64,000 nt of DNA from Gammaproteobacteria bacterium (GTDB lineage Bacteria; Pseudomonadota; Gammaproteobacteria; Steroidobacterales; Steroidobacteraceae). The notes under the pieces were generated by a model that saw only the letters and a list, made by a program, of their open reading frames with translations, had not been told where the DNA came from and did no database searches. The stretch covers positions 104,767-168,766 of the forward strand of contig CANGOP010000006.1 in assembly GCA_947455595.1 (NCBI GenBank), given 5' to 3'. Shown here in pieces: positions 10,867 through 21,498 of this stretch (position 1 is the first letter of the stretch; each line of letters begins with the position of its first letter). A program made the position numbers and the translations under genes.

Positions 10867-12323
10867 GTCTGCATACCTTATCCGTTGCCGAGTTGTCGGC
10901 AAGTCTGGGCCGTCGTGAGTTTTCCTCGGTCGAGCTGACCCAGCATTTCTTGGACCGGATTTCCTCGTCGAATCCGGCGCTGAACGCCTACATCACCATT
11001 ACCGCCGAGCGCGCGTTGGCGGACGCTCGCGCAGCCGATCAGGCAATTGCAGCGGGTACCGCCGGCGCCTTAACCGGAATTCCGGTCGCGCAGAAGGATA
11101 TTTTCTGCACCGACGGCATCCGGACGACCTGCGGCTCACGGATGCTGGACAACTTTATCTCGCCCTACGACGCCACCGTCGTTGAGCGGTTGGCTGCCGC
11201 CGGTACCGTGCTACTGGGTAAGACCAACATGGATGAGTTCGCCATGGGGTCGTCGAACGAGACGAGCTGGTACGGACCGGTCCGCAACCCGTGGGATTTG
11301 GCCAAAGTGCCCGGTGGGTCGTCGGGTGGTAGCGCAGCCGTGGTTGCGGCTCGCCTCGCGCCGGTCGCGACGGGCACCGATACCGGTGGCTCGATTCGTC
11401 AGCCAGCCGCTCTGGTCGGCATTTCAGGCATCAAGCCGACCTATGGTCGGGTTTCTCGCTACGGCATGATTGCGTTCGCCTCCAGTTTGGACCAAGCCGG
11501 AATCATGGCGCCCTCTGCCGAGGACTGCGCCTTGTTCTTGCAGGCGATCGCCGGGTTCGATCCGCGTGATTCCACCTCGGTTGATCGTCCGGTTCCGCGG
11601 TATTCCGCGGAATTAAACAGTCCGATCAAGGGCTTGCGAATCGGTATCCTCAAAGAGTTTTTCGAACGTGGCTTGGACGGTCCGACAGGCGTACTCGTCA
11701 ACGCTGTGCTCGATCAGTACCGCGCCTTGGGCGCTGAACTCGTGGAAGTCAGCTGCCCGAATCTGCCATTGTCGGTACCGACCTATTACGTCGTCGCGCC
11801 GGCCGAATGCTCCTCCAACCTTTCGCGATTTGATGGTGTTCGGTTTGGACATCGCTGCGAGAATCCGCGCGATCTGATGGATCTCTACAAGCGCTCCCGT
11901 GGCGAGGGTTTCGGTAGTGAGGTCAAGCGGCGCATCATGACCGGCGCCTACGTGCTGTCGGCTGGCTATTACGATGCTTATTACCTCAAGGCACAAAAGG
12001 TCCGCAGCCTGATAACTGCAGACTTCAAGGCCGCCTTCTCCCAAGTGGATCTGTTGATCGGGCCGACCTCACCGTCGCCGGCCTTCGATCTCGGCGCCAA
12101 GGTAGACGATCCGATCACGATGTATCTCAATGATATCTATACGATCGGCGCAAACTTAGCGGGTCTCCCAGCAATGTCGATTCCCTGTGGGTTCGATGGT
12201 CATCTTCCTGTGGGCGTACAGCTGATCGGTCCTCACTTTGGCGAGAGTCGATTACTGTCTGCCGCGCACGCTTACCAGAGCGTGACCGACTTCCACCGCC
12301 GGATACCGGCGGCCTACGTCTGA
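10863..12323 (+). CDS. gatA: Asp/Glu-tRNA(Asn/Gln) amidotransferase subunit A
   Basis: A 486-residue amidase-signature enzyme that releases ammonia from glutamine for transamidation of mischarged Asp-tRNA(Asn)/Glu-tRNA(Gln). The Ser-cisSer-Lys machinery is visible: the lysine in IPVAQKDIF (about 75-83), the glycine-serine loop GGSSGGSAA (about 151-159) and [11 protein letters not shown] (about 172-182) with the nucleophilic serine. The start is GTG at 10863, overlapping gatC by 4 bp. gatB follows after 9 bp. Confidence 0.97.
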
Positions 12324-12332
12324 GGAGCTGAT

Positions 12333-13796
12333 ATGAACGAACAGTCCGCACATGCCGGCTGGGAGGTCGTAATCGGCCTCGAGATCCACGCCCAGCTCGC
12401 GACACGATCGAAGATTTTCTCCGGTTCGGCCACGGCCTACGGCGCGGCGCCGAACAGCCAGGCTAATCTCGTTGATCTTGGCTATCCCGGCGTACTCCCG
12501 GTCCTCAATCGAGAGGCCGTGCGTATGGCAGTGAAATTCGGTCTGGCCACCGGGTCGAAGGTGGCCCGTCGCTCCGTGTTCGCGCGCAAGAATTATTTTT
12601 ATCCCGACCTGCCAAAGGGCTATCAGATCAGTCAGTACGAACTGCCGATCGTGGCAACGGGCACGTTGGATATTTTGCTGGACGATGGGTCGATCAAAAC
12701 GATCGGCATCACGCGCGCACATCTTGAAGAGGATGCGGGCAAGTCCACCCACGAAGGTTTGGGCGCGGCAAGCGGCATCGATTTGAATCGTGCCGGCACG
12801 CCGTTGCTCGAAATCGTTTCCGAGCCTGATTTGCGAGGCGCGAAAGAAGCGGTCGCATACCTGAAGAAGATCCACACTTTGGTTCGGTACTTGGAAATCT
12901 GCGACGGCAACATGCAGGAAGGCAGCTTCCGCTGCGATGCGAACGTGTCGGTCAGACGCGTCGGCGCCGAGAAGTTCGGTACCCGCTGCGAGATCAAGAA
13001 CGTCAATTCGTTCCGGTACGTCGAAAAGGCTATTAATTACGAAGTGGCCCGTCAGATTGACGTGCTCGAAGGCGGCGGGACGATCGTTCAGGAAACGCGT
13101 CTTTACGACGCGGCGAAAGACGAGACGCGATCCATGCGGTCGAAGGAAGAAGCGAACGATTACCGCTACTTCCCGGATCCCGATCTTCTCCCTGTCGAGC
13201 TGGATGAGAGCTTCATTGAGGCGGTCCGTCAGACGCTGCCGGAGCTTCCGGACGAGAAGGCCGATCGTTTCTGTGCCGACTACGGGTTGTCTCGATACGA
13301 TGCGTTAGTGCTGACCGCCAGTCGCGACCTGGCCGACTACTACGAAGCGGTTGTGAGTGGTAGCGGCGGCGCCTCGGCCGCCAAACTTGCCGCGAACTGG
13401 GTCATGGGCGACTTCTCAGGCGCGCTGAACCGCGACAATGCGGATGTGGCGACGGCTCGAGTGAGCTCTGCAGCGCTGGCCGGGCTGCTGGCACGCATTC
13501 AGGACGACACCATTTCCGGCAAGATTGCCAAGGAAGTCTTCGAGGCGATGTGGGCGGAAGGCCTGAGTGCCGATGCGGTGATTGAAGCAAAGGGTCTCAA
13601 ACAAATTACCGACACGGGCGCCATCGAAGCGGCAATTGACGAGGTCATGGCCGCAAACCCCAAGCAGCTTGAGGAGTATCGCTCTGGCAAGGATCGCCTC
13701 TTTGGCTTCTTCGTGGGACAAACCATGAAGGCAACCCAAGGTAAGGCGAATCCCGCGCAATTGAACGATCTGCTGAAGCGTAAGTTGGCGCCGTAA
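12333..13796 (+). CDS. gatB: Asp/Glu-tRNA(Asn/Gln) amidotransferase subunit B
   Basis: The 487-residue GatB kinase/transamidase subunit, which activates the tRNA-bound Asp or Glu and accepts ammonia from GatA. Recognisable blocks are [12 protein letters not shown] (about 13-24), the [15 protein letters not shown] region (about 151-165) and the [11 protein letters not shown] segment (about 276-286). The C-terminal tail domain (about 400-487) contacts tRNA. A ribosome site GAGGAG lies about 6 bp before ATG 12333. hslO follows after 10 bp. Confidence 0.97.
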   Translation: MNEQSAHAGWEVVIGLEIHAQLATRSKIFSGSATAYGAAPNSQANLVDLGYPGVLPVLNREAVRMAVKFGLATGSKVARRSVFARKNYFYPDLPKGYQISQYELPIVATGTLDILLDDGSIKTIGITRAHLEEDAGKSTHEGLGAASGIDLNRAGTPLLEIVSEPDLRGAKEAVAYLKKIHTLVRYLEICDGNMQEGSFRCDANVSVRRVGAEKFGTRCEIKNVNSFRYVEKAINYEVARQIDVLEGGGTIVQETRLYDAAKDETRSMRSKEEANDYRYFPDPDLLPVELDESFIEAVRQTLPELPDEKADRFCADYGLSRYDALVLTASRDLADYYEAVVSGSGGASAAKLAANWVMGDFSGALNRDNADVATARVSSAALAGLLARIQDDTISGKIAKEVFEAMWAEGLSADAVIEAKGLKQITDTGAIEAAIDEVMAANPKQLEEYRSGKDRLFGFFVGQTMKATQGKANPAQLNDLLKRKLAP

Positions 13797-13806
13797 GGAA
13801 TTTTGC

Positions 13807-14721
13807 GTGGATGGCGGCGATACGCTGAAGCGATTCTTATTCGAGCGTTTTCCGGTTCGAGGCCACTTCGTGCGCCTCGATGCGTCATGGCGCGCCATGA
13901 TCGAGCACCACCAGTACCCGGAGGTGATTCGGCAGGCATTGGGTGAGACCGCTGCCGCGGCGTTGCTCTTGGCCGCCACCGTCAAAGTCGACGGTCGCCT
14001 GACCTTGCAGTTGCAGGGTCCTGGTCCCATGCATTTGTTGGTGGTGCAGGCCCATCCGGGCTTTTCACTTCGAGGCGTCGCCCGTTGGAAGGGTGATTTG
14101 CCAGCGTCCGGCGCTACCTTGCGTGAGCTTGCTGGCGAGGGTCAAATCGTCGCCACCTTTGAAAACGACGACCGCACATCTCGCTATCAGGGTGTGGTGC
14201 CCGTGGAGGCGGACCGACTCGCAGATAGCTTCGAACACTATTTCGAACGATCTGAACAGCTGCCGACTCGCTTGTGGCTTGTCGCGACGCAGACGTGTGC
14301 GGCGGGACTCCTGCTGCAGCGCTTGCCGACCGGCGCCAGCGCCTCCAGCGAGGCATCAGAGATGGAAGTGGCCGAGGCGGATGAAGATTGGAATCGGATC
14401 CAACTGTTGGCCGGAACGCTCACTGCGGATGAGCTGGCCACCTTGCCGGCTGATGAGCTGTTGCGACGACTTTTTCATGAAGAAGACGTGCGGGTGTTTG
14501 ATCCTGCACCGGTCTCGTTCCGCTGCGCCTGCTCGCGCGAGCGGGTGGACGGCATCCTACGCTCGCTTGGCGAAGCGGAGTCTCGCGATGTGCTCGATGA
14601 ACAGGGTGTCGTTGAAGTGAAGTGCGAGTTTTGTAATCGCGCCTGGCGATACGACGCAGTGGATATTGGCGCGCTGTTTAGCGGGGCGACTGATGCCGGT
14701 TCGACGCGGGCCCTGCAGTAG
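13807..14721 (+). CDS. hslO: Redox-regulated chaperone Hsp33
   Basis: A 304-residue Hsp33, a holdase activated by oxidation. The C-terminal zinc centre is intact: C-x-C in FRCACSRERVD (about 238-248) and C-x-x-C in KCEFCNRAW (about 272-280). The N-terminal DTLKRFLFE and the PGFSLRGVARW region fit the family. The start is taken as GTG 13807, which opens the conserved N-terminus. It follows gatB closely, so it may be co-transcribed with gatCAB. Its last 44 bp overlap the convergent mtgA gene. Confidence 0.94.
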   Translation: MDGGDTLKRFLFERFPVRGHFVRLDASWRAMIEHHQYPEVIRQALGETAAAALLLAATVKVDGRLTLQLQGPGPMHLLVVQAHPGFSLRGVARWKGDLPASGATLRELAGEGQIVATFENDDRTSRYQGVVPVEADRLADSFEHYFERSEQLPTRLWLVATQTCAAGLLLQRLPTGASASSEASEMEVAEADEDWNRIQLLAGTLTADELATLPADELLRRLFHEEDVRVFDPAPVSFRCACSRERVDGILRSLGEAESRDVLDEQGVVEVKCEFCNRAWRYDAVDIGALFSGATDAGSTRALQ

Positions 14722-15439
14722 ACGACTTCGCCGGGGCGTCGGCTTCGAACTTGCGTAGGTAACTGGTGCCGCCGAGAGCGGCTTCCTGCGCCAAAATGGT
14801 ACCGATTCGGCGTTGGATGTAAGCGCTCGGGCGCTCCGCTTTCAAATGCTTCGGGCTCGGCAGAACGGCGGCCAGCAGTGCGCCTTCCGTCGGCGTGATT
14901 TGTGCCGGAGCATGTCGGAAGTAATGTGGCGCAGCGGCGCCGACCCCGTAGATTCCAGGCCCAAATTCAGCAAAGTTGAGATAGATTTCGAGGATCCGCT
15001 GCTTCGGCCAGAGGGTTTCGATTAAAAGGGTGAGATAAGCCTCAATACCCTTGCGGATGAAACTTTGCCCCGGCCACAGATATAGATTTTTGGCGACCTG
15101 TTGGGAGATTGTGCTGGCGCCACGTACTCGCCGGCCGCTTTCCCTTTCTTCGATCGCCTGGTCGATTTGATCCAAGTCAAATCCGTAGTGGATCGGAAAT
15201 TTCTGGTCTTCCGATGCGATGACTGCAATCTTGGCGTTCGCAGAAATTTGCTCGTACGGCACCCACGCCTGATGAGCGCGCCAACGAAAGTCTCCCTGTG
15301 ACCAGGCCGTGAAATAAGCGTGAACGATGAACGCGCTGGTCAGCGGCGGGATAAATCGCATCAACAAGACTGACAGGACGGTGAGCGCAAAAAAGCCTCC
15401 CACCGTCCAGGCAGCAATCTTCTTGAGGCGCCGCCACAC
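14678..15439 (-). CDS. mtgA: Monofunctional biosynthetic peptidoglycan transglycosylase
   Basis: A 253-residue family 51 glycosyltransferase without a transpeptidase domain. One N-terminal membrane anchor (about residues 9-33) precedes the GT51 domain with the catalytic glutamate motif IASEDQKFPIHYGFD (about 72-86), GASTISQQVAKN (about 102-113) and ILEIYLNFAEFGPGIYG (about 146-162). It polymerises lipid II into glycan in the periplasm. The C-terminal tail is low-complexity and overlaps hslO tail to tail by 44 bp, an unusually long convergent overlap. Confidence 0.95.
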   Translation of the reverse strand: MWRRLKKIAAWTVGGFFALTVLSVLLMRFIPPLTSAFIVHAYFTAWSQGDFRWRAHQAWVPYEQISANAKIAVIASEDQKFPIHYGFDLDQIDQAIEERESGRRVRGASTISQQVAKNLYLWPGQSFIRKGIEAYLTLLIETLWPKQRILEIYLNFAEFGPGIYGVGAAAPHYFRHAPAQITPTEGALLAAVLPSPKHLKAERPSAYIQRRIGTILAQEAALGGTSYLRKFEADAPAKSSTAGPASNRHQSPR

Positions 15440-15452
15440 GGCGCGCGAGCCG

Positions 15453-15941
15453 TTAGCCTTCGACGACCGTTACCGACTCGAGGACCACAGGTTCGAGCGG
15501 AACGTCATCGTGATGGCCTTTGCTGCCGGTCTTCACAGCGGCAATCTTATCGACTACATCCATGCCCTTCATGACGTGCGCAAACACGGCATAACCGGGG
15601 TTACCCGGGCCTGGGTCGAGGAATGCGTTGTCCTTCAGATTGACGAAGAACTGCGACGTTGCACTGTGGGGGTCCTGCGTGCGCGCCATTGAAAGGCTGC
15701 CACGACGATTCTTGAGACCGTTGGCGGCCTCATTCTTAATCGGCGCGCGAGTCTTCTTCTGGTTCATATCAGCGGTCATGCCGCCGCCTTGGATCACAAA
15801 TCCAGGGATGACACGGTGAAACACCGTTCCATCGAAATGACCCGAGGTCACGTATTCCAAGAAGTTCTTAGTGGTGATGGGAGCATCGTCGCCATGAAGT
15901 TCGACGAAGAAGTCACCAAGCGAGGTCTGAAACTTGAGCAC
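15453..15941 (-). CDS. ppiB: Peptidyl-prolyl cis-trans isomerase, cyclophilin B type
   Basis: A 162-residue cytoplasmic cyclophilin. Catalytic-fold motifs are [13 protein letters not shown] (about 43-55), SLSMART (about 82-88) and SQFFVNL (about 95-101). The open frame reaches 16025, but the GTG at 15941 is the better start: a GGAGGA ribosome site sits 5 bp upstream, and the protein then opens at [11 protein letters not shown] as in other PpiB proteins. There is no signal peptide. It follows prmC after 40 bp and precedes mtgA by 13 bp. Confidence 0.94.
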   Translation of the reverse strand: MLKFQTSLGDFFVELHGDDAPITTKNFLEYVTSGHFDGTVFHRVIPGFVIQGGGMTADMNQKKTRAPIKNEAANGLKNRRGSLSMARTQDPHSATSQFFVNLKDNAFLDPGPGNPGYAVFAHVMKGMDVVDKIAAVKTGSKGHHDDVPLEPVVLESVTVVEG

Positions 15942-15981
15942 TGCGGTCCTCCGGGCGGTAACGGTCCGCCGTGGGCGAATT

Positions 15982-16815
15982 CTAGTCGCCGAGACCCCCT
16001 CCCGTCGCGCGTTCCAGCGCTGCAAGGTCGCGAAAGGTCTCTATACGACCGAATCCGGCCTGTCGGAGTGCCGCGCGGACCGCCGGGCCCTGATCATAGC
16101 CATGCTCCAACAAAACCTGACCGCGGGGCATCAGATGCTGTGGCGCCTGCGCGGCAAGCGTTTGCAGATCCGCAAGACCATGGTTCGCGGCGACCAGCGC
16201 CTCGACGGGTTCATGGCGTAGTGCCGGTCCTGCAAGGTGGGGGTCATCCGGCGCCACGTAGGGCGGATTGGCTAGGATGAGGTCATATCGCGCCGTTCCC
16301 ACGGGATCGAACCACGAACCCGCCAATAGGCGGGCAGAAACGCCGAGGCGGGAGCGGTTGGCCTCTGCGATCGCTAATGCCGCCTGGCTACGATCCACCA
16401 GGTCAACGTCCGCGTCCGGACGCTCCAACGCGATGGACAGGCCGATGGCGCCACTGCCGGTACCTAAATCGAGGACTCGGGGCCTTTCGAGTCCGGACAG
16501 CCACTGTATCGCGGTTTCTACGAGTAACTCCGTGTCCGGTCGCGGTACCAGTACCCCGGGGCCGACGCTGAATCGACTCTTCCAGAAATCGCGATAGCCC
16601 AACAGATAAGCCACGGGCTCCCCGTCACAGCGCCGGGTCACCAGTCTCTCGAAGGCATCCAAACGATCTGCCGAGAGTGCGGTGTCATCGCGGGCATGTA
16701 ATTGGGCGCGCGTCCATTCCAGCACATGGGCGAGCAAGAGTTCCGCATCTAACCGAGCGGAGTCGGAAAGAGCCGCGATTCTTACCGACGCCTGCTGAAG
16801 AATGGTTTGAATCAT
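15982..16815 (-). CDS. prmC: Release factor glutamine methyltransferase
   Basis: A 277-residue PrmC/HemK enzyme that methylates the glutamine of the GGQ motif of release factors. The N-terminal helical domain (about 1-80) binds the factor. The SAM-binding loop is [16 protein letters not shown] (about 114-129), and the catalytic N-P-P-Y motif is in [13 protein letters not shown] (about 178-190). It overlaps its substrate gene prfA by 4 bp, the classic hemA-prfA-prmC arrangement. Confidence 0.96.
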   Translation of the reverse strand: MIQTILQQASVRIAALSDSARLDAELLLAHVLEWTRAQLHARDDTALSADRLDAFERLVTRRCDGEPVAYLLGYRDFWKSRFSVGPGVLVPRPDTELLVETAIQWLSGLERPRVLDLGTGSGAIGLSIALERPDADVDLVDRSQAALAIAEANRSRLGVSARLLAGSWFDPVGTARYDLILANPPYVAPDDPHLAGPALRHEPVEALVAANHGLADLQTLAAQAPQHLMPRGQVLLEHGYDQGPAVRAALRQAGFGRIETFRDLAALERATGGGLGD

Positions 16816-17891
16816 TCCAACTCGGCGAGCTGCTCGGCCTCGTACTCGCGGGCTAGCGGAATCAAGATTTCGTCAAGAGTACCGCCGACGATGGCCTCAA
16901 GGCGGTACAGGGTTAATTCGATCCGGTGATCGGTGAGGCGACCCTGAGGGAAATTGTAGGTGCGAATGCGTTCGGAGCGATCGCCTCTACCAACCTGTAA
17001 TTTTCGTGCCGATGCCTGCTGGTTCGCCTGCTTCTCGCGTTCCGACGCGAGAAGGCGCGCCTTTAACAACGACATGGCACGCGAGCGATTCTTGTGTTGC
17101 GAACGCTCTTCTTGGCATTCCACGACCACGCCCGTTGGTAAGTGCGTGATCCGCACGGCTGAATCGGTTTTATTGACGTGTTGTCCACCAGCGCCACTGG
17201 CGCGATAGGTGTCAATTTTCAGATCTGAGTCTGCGATCGGAATATCTTCAACTTCTGCCAGTTCCGGCAGAATCGCAACCGTGCAGGTCGATGTGTGAAT
17301 CCGACCCTGTGCTTCGGTGGCGGGCACGCGTTGCACGCGATGCGTTCCAGATTCGAATTTGAGCTTCGAATAGACGCCTTGGCCGACGATTCGGGAAATG
17401 ACCTCCCGGTATCCGCCGTGTTCTCCTCGGCTGTCCGAGAGGATTTCAACGCGCCAGCCTTGGTTGTCTGCGTATCGGCTGTACATTCGAAACAGATCGC
17501 CCGCGAATATAGCCGCTTCATCGCCACCTGCACCTGCACGAATTTCGAGATAGATATTGCCTTCGTCGTGGACGTCTTTGGGAATCAAGAGGCGCTGTAA
17601 GGCTTCCTCCGCAGAGACGATTTGCCCAGCAATGGCCCGTTGTTCTTCCTCGGCCATGGAGCGGATATCGGGATCCGCATCGCTCGCCATTTCCTCCGCC
17701 TGCTTCTGGCTTTGCTGCAGGTTGAGAAAATCACGGAAGCCGAGCGCAACGGGTTCTATGCGGGAATATTCCATCGACAATTCGCGAAATCGGTCGCTCC
17801 GCCCTTGCAGACTAGGGTCTGACAAGAGGCGACCAACTTCCTCGTAGCGATCGGCCAATCGCTCAAGGCGTCTGCGGATCGAGTCTCTCAT
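16812..17891 (-). CDS. prfA: Peptide chain release factor 1
   Basis: A 359-residue class I release factor recognising UAA and UAG. The G-G-Q catalytic motif is in [17 protein letters not shown] (about 227-243), the [11 protein letters not shown] segment is at about 117-127, and the codon-recognition tripeptide falls in the domain 2 region (about 180-190). Length is normal. The gene overlaps prmC by 4 bp and hemA by 4 bp. Confidence 0.97.
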   Translation of the reverse strand: MRDSIRRRLERLADRYEEVGRLLSDPSLQGRSDRFRELSMEYSRIEPVALGFRDFLNLQQSQKQAEEMASDADPDIRSMAEEEQRAIAGQIVSAEEALQRLLIPKDVHDEGNIYLEIRAGAGGDEAAIFAGDLFRMYSRYADNQGWRVEILSDSRGEHGGYREVISRIVGQGVYSKLKFESGTHRVQRVPATEAQGRIHTSTCTVAILPELAEVEDIPIADSDLKIDTYRASGAGGQHVNKTDSAVRITHLPTGVVVECQEERSQHKNRSRAMSLLKARLLASEREKQANQQASARKLQVGRGDRSERIRTYNFPQGRLTDHRIELTLYRLEAIVGGTLDEILIPLAREYEAEQLAELE

Positions 17892-19138
17892 TCTTCGTCC
17901 GCGTCCAGATGGAAGAGTCGGCGTGCGGCATGCACGAGTGCGTCGTCACCGGCGGAGCCGGCCTCTCGAAGCGCATGCGTTGGCGCATGGACGAGTCGAT
18001 GGGTCAGTGTGTCCGCGAGAAAAGCCATCGCATCAGCGGGCGAGCGGCCTGAGGCCAATAGCTTCATGGCCTGTTCCAGCGTCTCGGCGCGCACTTTCTC
18101 AGCGGTTGTGCGTAATTCTCGAATCGTGGGGATGACCTGCTGCCCGCGTAATGCGGACATGAACCGACCTACTTCCTCGTCAATCAGTAGCCGCGCTTCA
18201 CGCGCCTCGTCTTCTCGTGCCTTGAGGTTTTGGTTGACGAAATTTTGTAGATCGTCGATCGAGTAGAGGTAGACGTCTTCGAATGCGCCGACGCCAGCTT
18301 CGATATCGCGGGGCACCGCAATGTCGACCATGAACATAGGCTTGCGACGGCGTGCGTCGAGAGCGGCGGCGACGTCGGCGGTCAAAATTACTGGTTGCGG
18401 ACTTGCGGTCGAGCTGATGACGATATCGGCTTCGGCGAGATGATTCGGGAGCGCATCCAGTGTGATGGCTGAGGCGTTAAATTCAGCCGCTAAAGCTTGC
18501 GCACGATCTAGACTTCGATTCGCAATGATCATGCGCTTGAGTCCCTGCGAGTGCAGGTGGCGTGCGGCCAGCGCGATGGTGTCCCCGGCGCCGACCAAGA
18601 GCGCCGTATGCGACTGGAAACCCGCAAAAATTTGCCGTGCAAGACTGACCGCCGCATAAGCGACGGATACCGCATTGGCGCCAATACGCGTTTCAGTTCG
18701 AACACGCTTGGCGACTGAGAATGTTGCTTGGAAGAGCCGATTCAGCATCGGCCCTGCCGTGCCATGCTCCTGAGCCGCGCGATACGCATCCTTCAGTTGC
18801 CCCAAGATTTGCGGCTCACCGAGGACCATCGAATCGAGTCCCGAAGCTACCGCGAAAGCATGCTCAACAGCGCGCTCATCGCGATGCAGGTATATGCACC
18901 CCTCTAATTCCTGCGGCAGACCGTGGTATTCGGCTAACCATCGGCCCAAGTCTGCCGCGTCATCGGCGACGCAATACAACTCGGTGCGGTTGCAGGTCGA
19001 TACAATGACGTTTTCGCGCGCGCCATCCGTGGCGAGCGACTGCAAAGCATGCGGCAGGTTGCGGGTGTCGAAGACCACCTTCTCTCGAACCTCAACGGGG
19101 GCCGAGCGATGATTGATCCCGACGACGACGAGTGGCAT
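17888..19138 (-). CDS. hemA: Glutamyl-tRNA reductase
   Basis: A 416-residue glutamyl-tRNA reductase, the first committed step of C5-pathway tetrapyrrole synthesis. The nucleophilic cysteine is in [11 protein letters not shown] (about 47-57), the NADPH-binding loop [16 protein letters not shown] lies at about 179-194, and a C-terminal dimerisation helix is present. It uses charged tRNA and so competes with protein synthesis, which fits its operon with prfA. It is divergent from the TPR-lolB-ispE operon across about 100 bp. Confidence 0.96.
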   Translation of the reverse strand: MPLVVVGINHRSAPVEVREKVVFDTRNLPHALQSLATDGARENVIVSTCNRTELYCVADDAADLGRWLAEYHGLPQELEGCIYLHRDERAVEHAFAVASGLDSMVLGEPQILGQLKDAYRAAQEHGTAGPMLNRLFQATFSVAKRVRTETRIGANAVSVAYAAVSLARQIFAGFQSHTALLVGAGDTIALAARHLHSQGLKRMIIANRSLDRAQALAAEFNASAITLDALPNHLAEADIVISSTASPQPVILTADVAAALDARRRKPMFMVDIAVPRDIEAGVGAFEDVYLYSIDDLQNFVNQNLKAREDEAREARLLIDEEVGRFMSALRGQQVIPTIRELRTTAEKVRAETLEQAMKLLASGRSPADAMAFLADTLTHRLVHAPTHALREAGSAGDDALVHAARRLFHLDADEE

Positions 19139-19205
19139 TGGGTGGCCTGAGAACGGTCGGATTTGCCAGGCGATTGTCCTGTACCTCGCCTATGTAGGGC
19201 AAGCG

Positions 19206-19234
19206 TTCGCAGCACGCCTTTGTGCCCGTATAGT
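19206..19234 (+). promoter_or_regulatory. Putative sigma-70 promoter for TPR-lolB-ispE
   Basis: A TTCGCA hexamer at 19206-19211 and TATAGT at 19229-19234 are separated by 17 bp. The predicted transcription start would fall at about 19241, on or next to the ATG chosen for the TPR gene, so either the transcript is nearly leaderless or the true start is downstream. Confidence 0.45.
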
Positions 19235-19240
19235 GCACGT

Positions 19241-20899
19241 ATGTTAAATGTACAGTACGCACAATCCTCTTGGCGTCGCCGTATAGGCTGCGGCCTGATG
19301 GCAGCGGTGTTGTTCACCGTCTCGATCTCTGCCGCTGAGAGGCCGGCTTCTCCCGCGGACGTAGCCATTGAGCGGGGCGAATATGCGCGCGCGGCGGCGC
19401 TCCAATGGGAGCGTGTGCGTGACTCTGCAGATCCACATGAGCTCGAATCAGCCGCCCGTTTGGCTTATGACTGGTCGCAATATGCAGTTTTGACCTCCAT
19501 TTGCGAGGATTGGCTGAAGCGCGAGCCAAAGAGTGAGACGGCGCATCGATTTTTGGCGGTGGCGGCTTTGGAGCTCGATCACCGTTCGGTTGCGGAGCGC
19601 GAGCTTGAGTGGTTGCTGGTGACGGCCTATCCGACGCCGAACCAGGGATTTGAGTCGCTCGGCCGCAGCCTTTCTGAATTGCGCAATCGGGCGGGTGTCG
19701 CTTTTGTGATGCGCAAACTCGCGGCACGGCATCCCGAGTCCGGCGAAGCGCAGTTACAGGCTGCGAGCTTGTTACTCGCAGCAGGTGATGCCGCGGGTGC
19801 GCAAGCGGCTGCGCAGCGAGCGAAAGAGTTGGGTCGCCGGCGCCAAGGACGTGCGTTCGAGGCAAGGGCCCGTGTATTGGCTGGCGATTGTGAGCAGGGG
19901 CTTGCGCTTGCCGCGCCGCTTGGGACAGATATACGCGATCTCGATCGACTGACGGAGGCCTGGTTGATGATGTTGTGCGAGCGCGGTGCCGAAGCGGAAT
20001 CAATCCTCCGCGACTTAGCGCAGCGCACCGACCAGCGCGCCGCCGCCTTGGAGGCCTTGGCCTCGCACGAGTTGGAGACTCATCGGAATGAGTCTGCCGG
20101 CCGGCATTACGCTGAATTGGGCAAGGCGGGTGAGTCGGCAGCCGCCCAGTTCGGGCTGGCCGCGCTGGCCGAGCGGATGGGGGATTCTGGGCGGGCAGCG
20201 GCGATGTATTCGGCGATCACCTCGGGTCGGCGTGCCGTAGAGGCACAATTGCGTGCTTATCGATTACACGTGGCCAGTGATGGTGCTGATTTGGCCGATC
20301 GTGTGTTCGACGAGTTTGTTTACGCCAATCCGGATCTGCGTCGGGATCTGACCGTCGGCCGCATGTTGGCCATGGCGGAGAACGGTCGCGGCGAAGAGGC
20401 GATCGCGTTAGCGGTTCGTGTTGAAAAAGCCTACCCGGATGCGGAGGAGATCACGCGGGCGAAAGCTGAGGTGATGGTGCGCTTGGGGCGAGTCGTTGAC
20501 GCAATGGGTGCCTTGGAGCGGCTGTTATCGCGCCGCCCGGACGATCCCGCCGCACAAAATGCGCTCGGTTACACTTTGGCTGATGCCGGCCGGGATCTGC
20601 GCCGTGCCGACCGCTTGTTACAGGCCGCGTGTGCTCAGGCGCCGGACAATGCGGCCTATTTGGACAGTCTGGGATGGTTGCGTTTTCGACAGCGCGATGT
20701 GTTGGCTGCACGCGAAAAGTTGACGCGCGCGTACCGCCTGCAACCTGATGCGGAAATTGCCGGACATTTGGCCGAGGTGTTGGCCACGTCCGCTGACGCG
20801 TCGGAGGCTGAGCGCTTTATCGCCGTGGCGTTGGATCGTTTCCCGTCAAATGAGCGCCTCTTGCGTCTGCAGCAAGCGTATTCGAAGGGCGCACCATGA
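19241..20899 (+). CDS. Periplasmic tetratricopeptide-repeat protein upstream of lolB
   Basis: A 552-residue TPR protein of the type commonly found immediately upstream of lolB-ispE in gammaproteobacteria. A signal peptide covers about residues 1-32 (basic SSWRRR, hydrophobic GCGLMAAVLFTVSI, then SAAE). Helical TPR-like repeats rich in Ala, Leu, Arg and Glu fill the rest; the clearest is near the C-terminus (DPAAQNALGYTLADAGRDL). The open frame extends to 19163, but ATG 19241 starts the signal peptide. Its function is unknown, plausibly envelope assembly given lolB. Its stop overlaps the start of lolB by 4 bp. Confidence 0.85.
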   Translation: MLNVQYAQSSWRRRIGCGLMAAVLFTVSISAAERPASPADVAIERGEYARAAALQWERVRDSADPHELESAARLAYDWSQYAVLTSICEDWLKREPKSETAHRFLAVAALELDHRSVAERELEWLLVTAYPTPNQGFESLGRSLSELRNRAGVAFVMRKLAARHPESGEAQLQAASLLLAAGDAAGAQAAAQRAKELGRRRQGRAFEARARVLAGDCEQGLALAAPLGTDIRDLDRLTEAWLMMLCERGAEAESILRDLAQRTDQRAAALEALASHELETHRNESAGRHYAELGKAGESAAAQFGLAALAERMGDSGRAAAMYSAITSGRRAVEAQLRAYRLHVASDGADLADRVFDEFVYANPDLRRDLTVGRMLAMAENGRGEEAIALAVRVEKAYPDAEEITRAKAEVMVRLGRVVDAMGALERLLSRRPDDPAAQNALGYTLADAGRDLRRADRLLQAACAQAPDNAAYLDSLGWLRFRQRDVLAAREKLTRAYRLQPDAEIAGHLAEVLATSADASEAERFIAVALDRFPSNERLLRLQQAYSKGAP

Positions 20900-21498
20900 C
20901 CTTAAGGTGCGCCGTTGCCGTGTGCGTGTTGGGACTAGCGGGCTGCGTCGCGACCCCGCAGCGGCTAGCCGACGTGCCGCCGCTACTGAGCGTCAGTGAG
21001 ACCTCGGCGCTGCAGAACTGGGATCTGTGGACGGCGACGGGCCGTCTCGCTGTCAAATCAGCCCAAGATGGCTTTAATGCGCATTTTGAGTGGCGTCAGA
21101 CCGGGGTGGATAGCGAGTTGCTGGTCGAAGGGCCTTTCGGTGCAGGCCGGTCCGTTGTGCGGATCAGTCCTGACCATATCCGGGTAGAGGCGGGGACGAG
21201 TCCGCCAACGGACTTTTTGGCGCCGTTTACGGGCGTTGAGGCCACGCTCACGGAACGCTTGGGTTTTGCTGTCCCGTTGCGTGCTCTGAGTTACTGGCTG
21301 AGGGGTGTGCCGGATCCCAATCTGGGTGTCGACAGCGGTGCGCCCGGAGCTTTCGTCCAAACTCAATGGCAAGTGCTGGTCGACGAGCGCGCTGCCGCGG
21401 CGGTCGACGTGGTCGGATTGCCGCGCAAGCTCACCCTGACACAGGGAAACGCCCGGATTCGGGTCATCGTCGATCACTGGACGGGGCGCCGCCCATGA
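20896..21498 (+). CDS. lolB: Outer-membrane lipoprotein receptor LolB
   Basis: A 200-residue lipoprotein acceptor that inserts lipoproteins delivered by LolA into the outer membrane. The lipoprotein signal has lipobox L-A-G-C (about residues 14-17). The mature part follows the LolB pattern: WDLWTATGRLAVKSAQDGFNA, then the ELLVEGPFGAG and YWLRGVPDP segments. It overlaps the TPR gene and ispE by 4 bp each, so the three are translationally coupled. Confidence 0.93.
   Translation: MTLRCAVAVCVLGLAGCVATPQRLADVPPLLSVSETSALQNWDLWTATGRLAVKSAQDGFNAHFEWRQTGVDSELLVEGPFGAGRSVVRISPDHIRVEAGTSPPTDFLAPFTGVEATLTERLGFAVPLRALSYWLRGVPDPNLGVDSGAPGAFVQTQWQVLVDERAAAAVDVVGLPRKLTLTQGNARIRVIVDHWTGRRP

Noticed and set aside
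11613..12044. 143-codon frame antisense to gatA
   Set aside because: A shadow of the conserved amidase coding sequence; no start signals.
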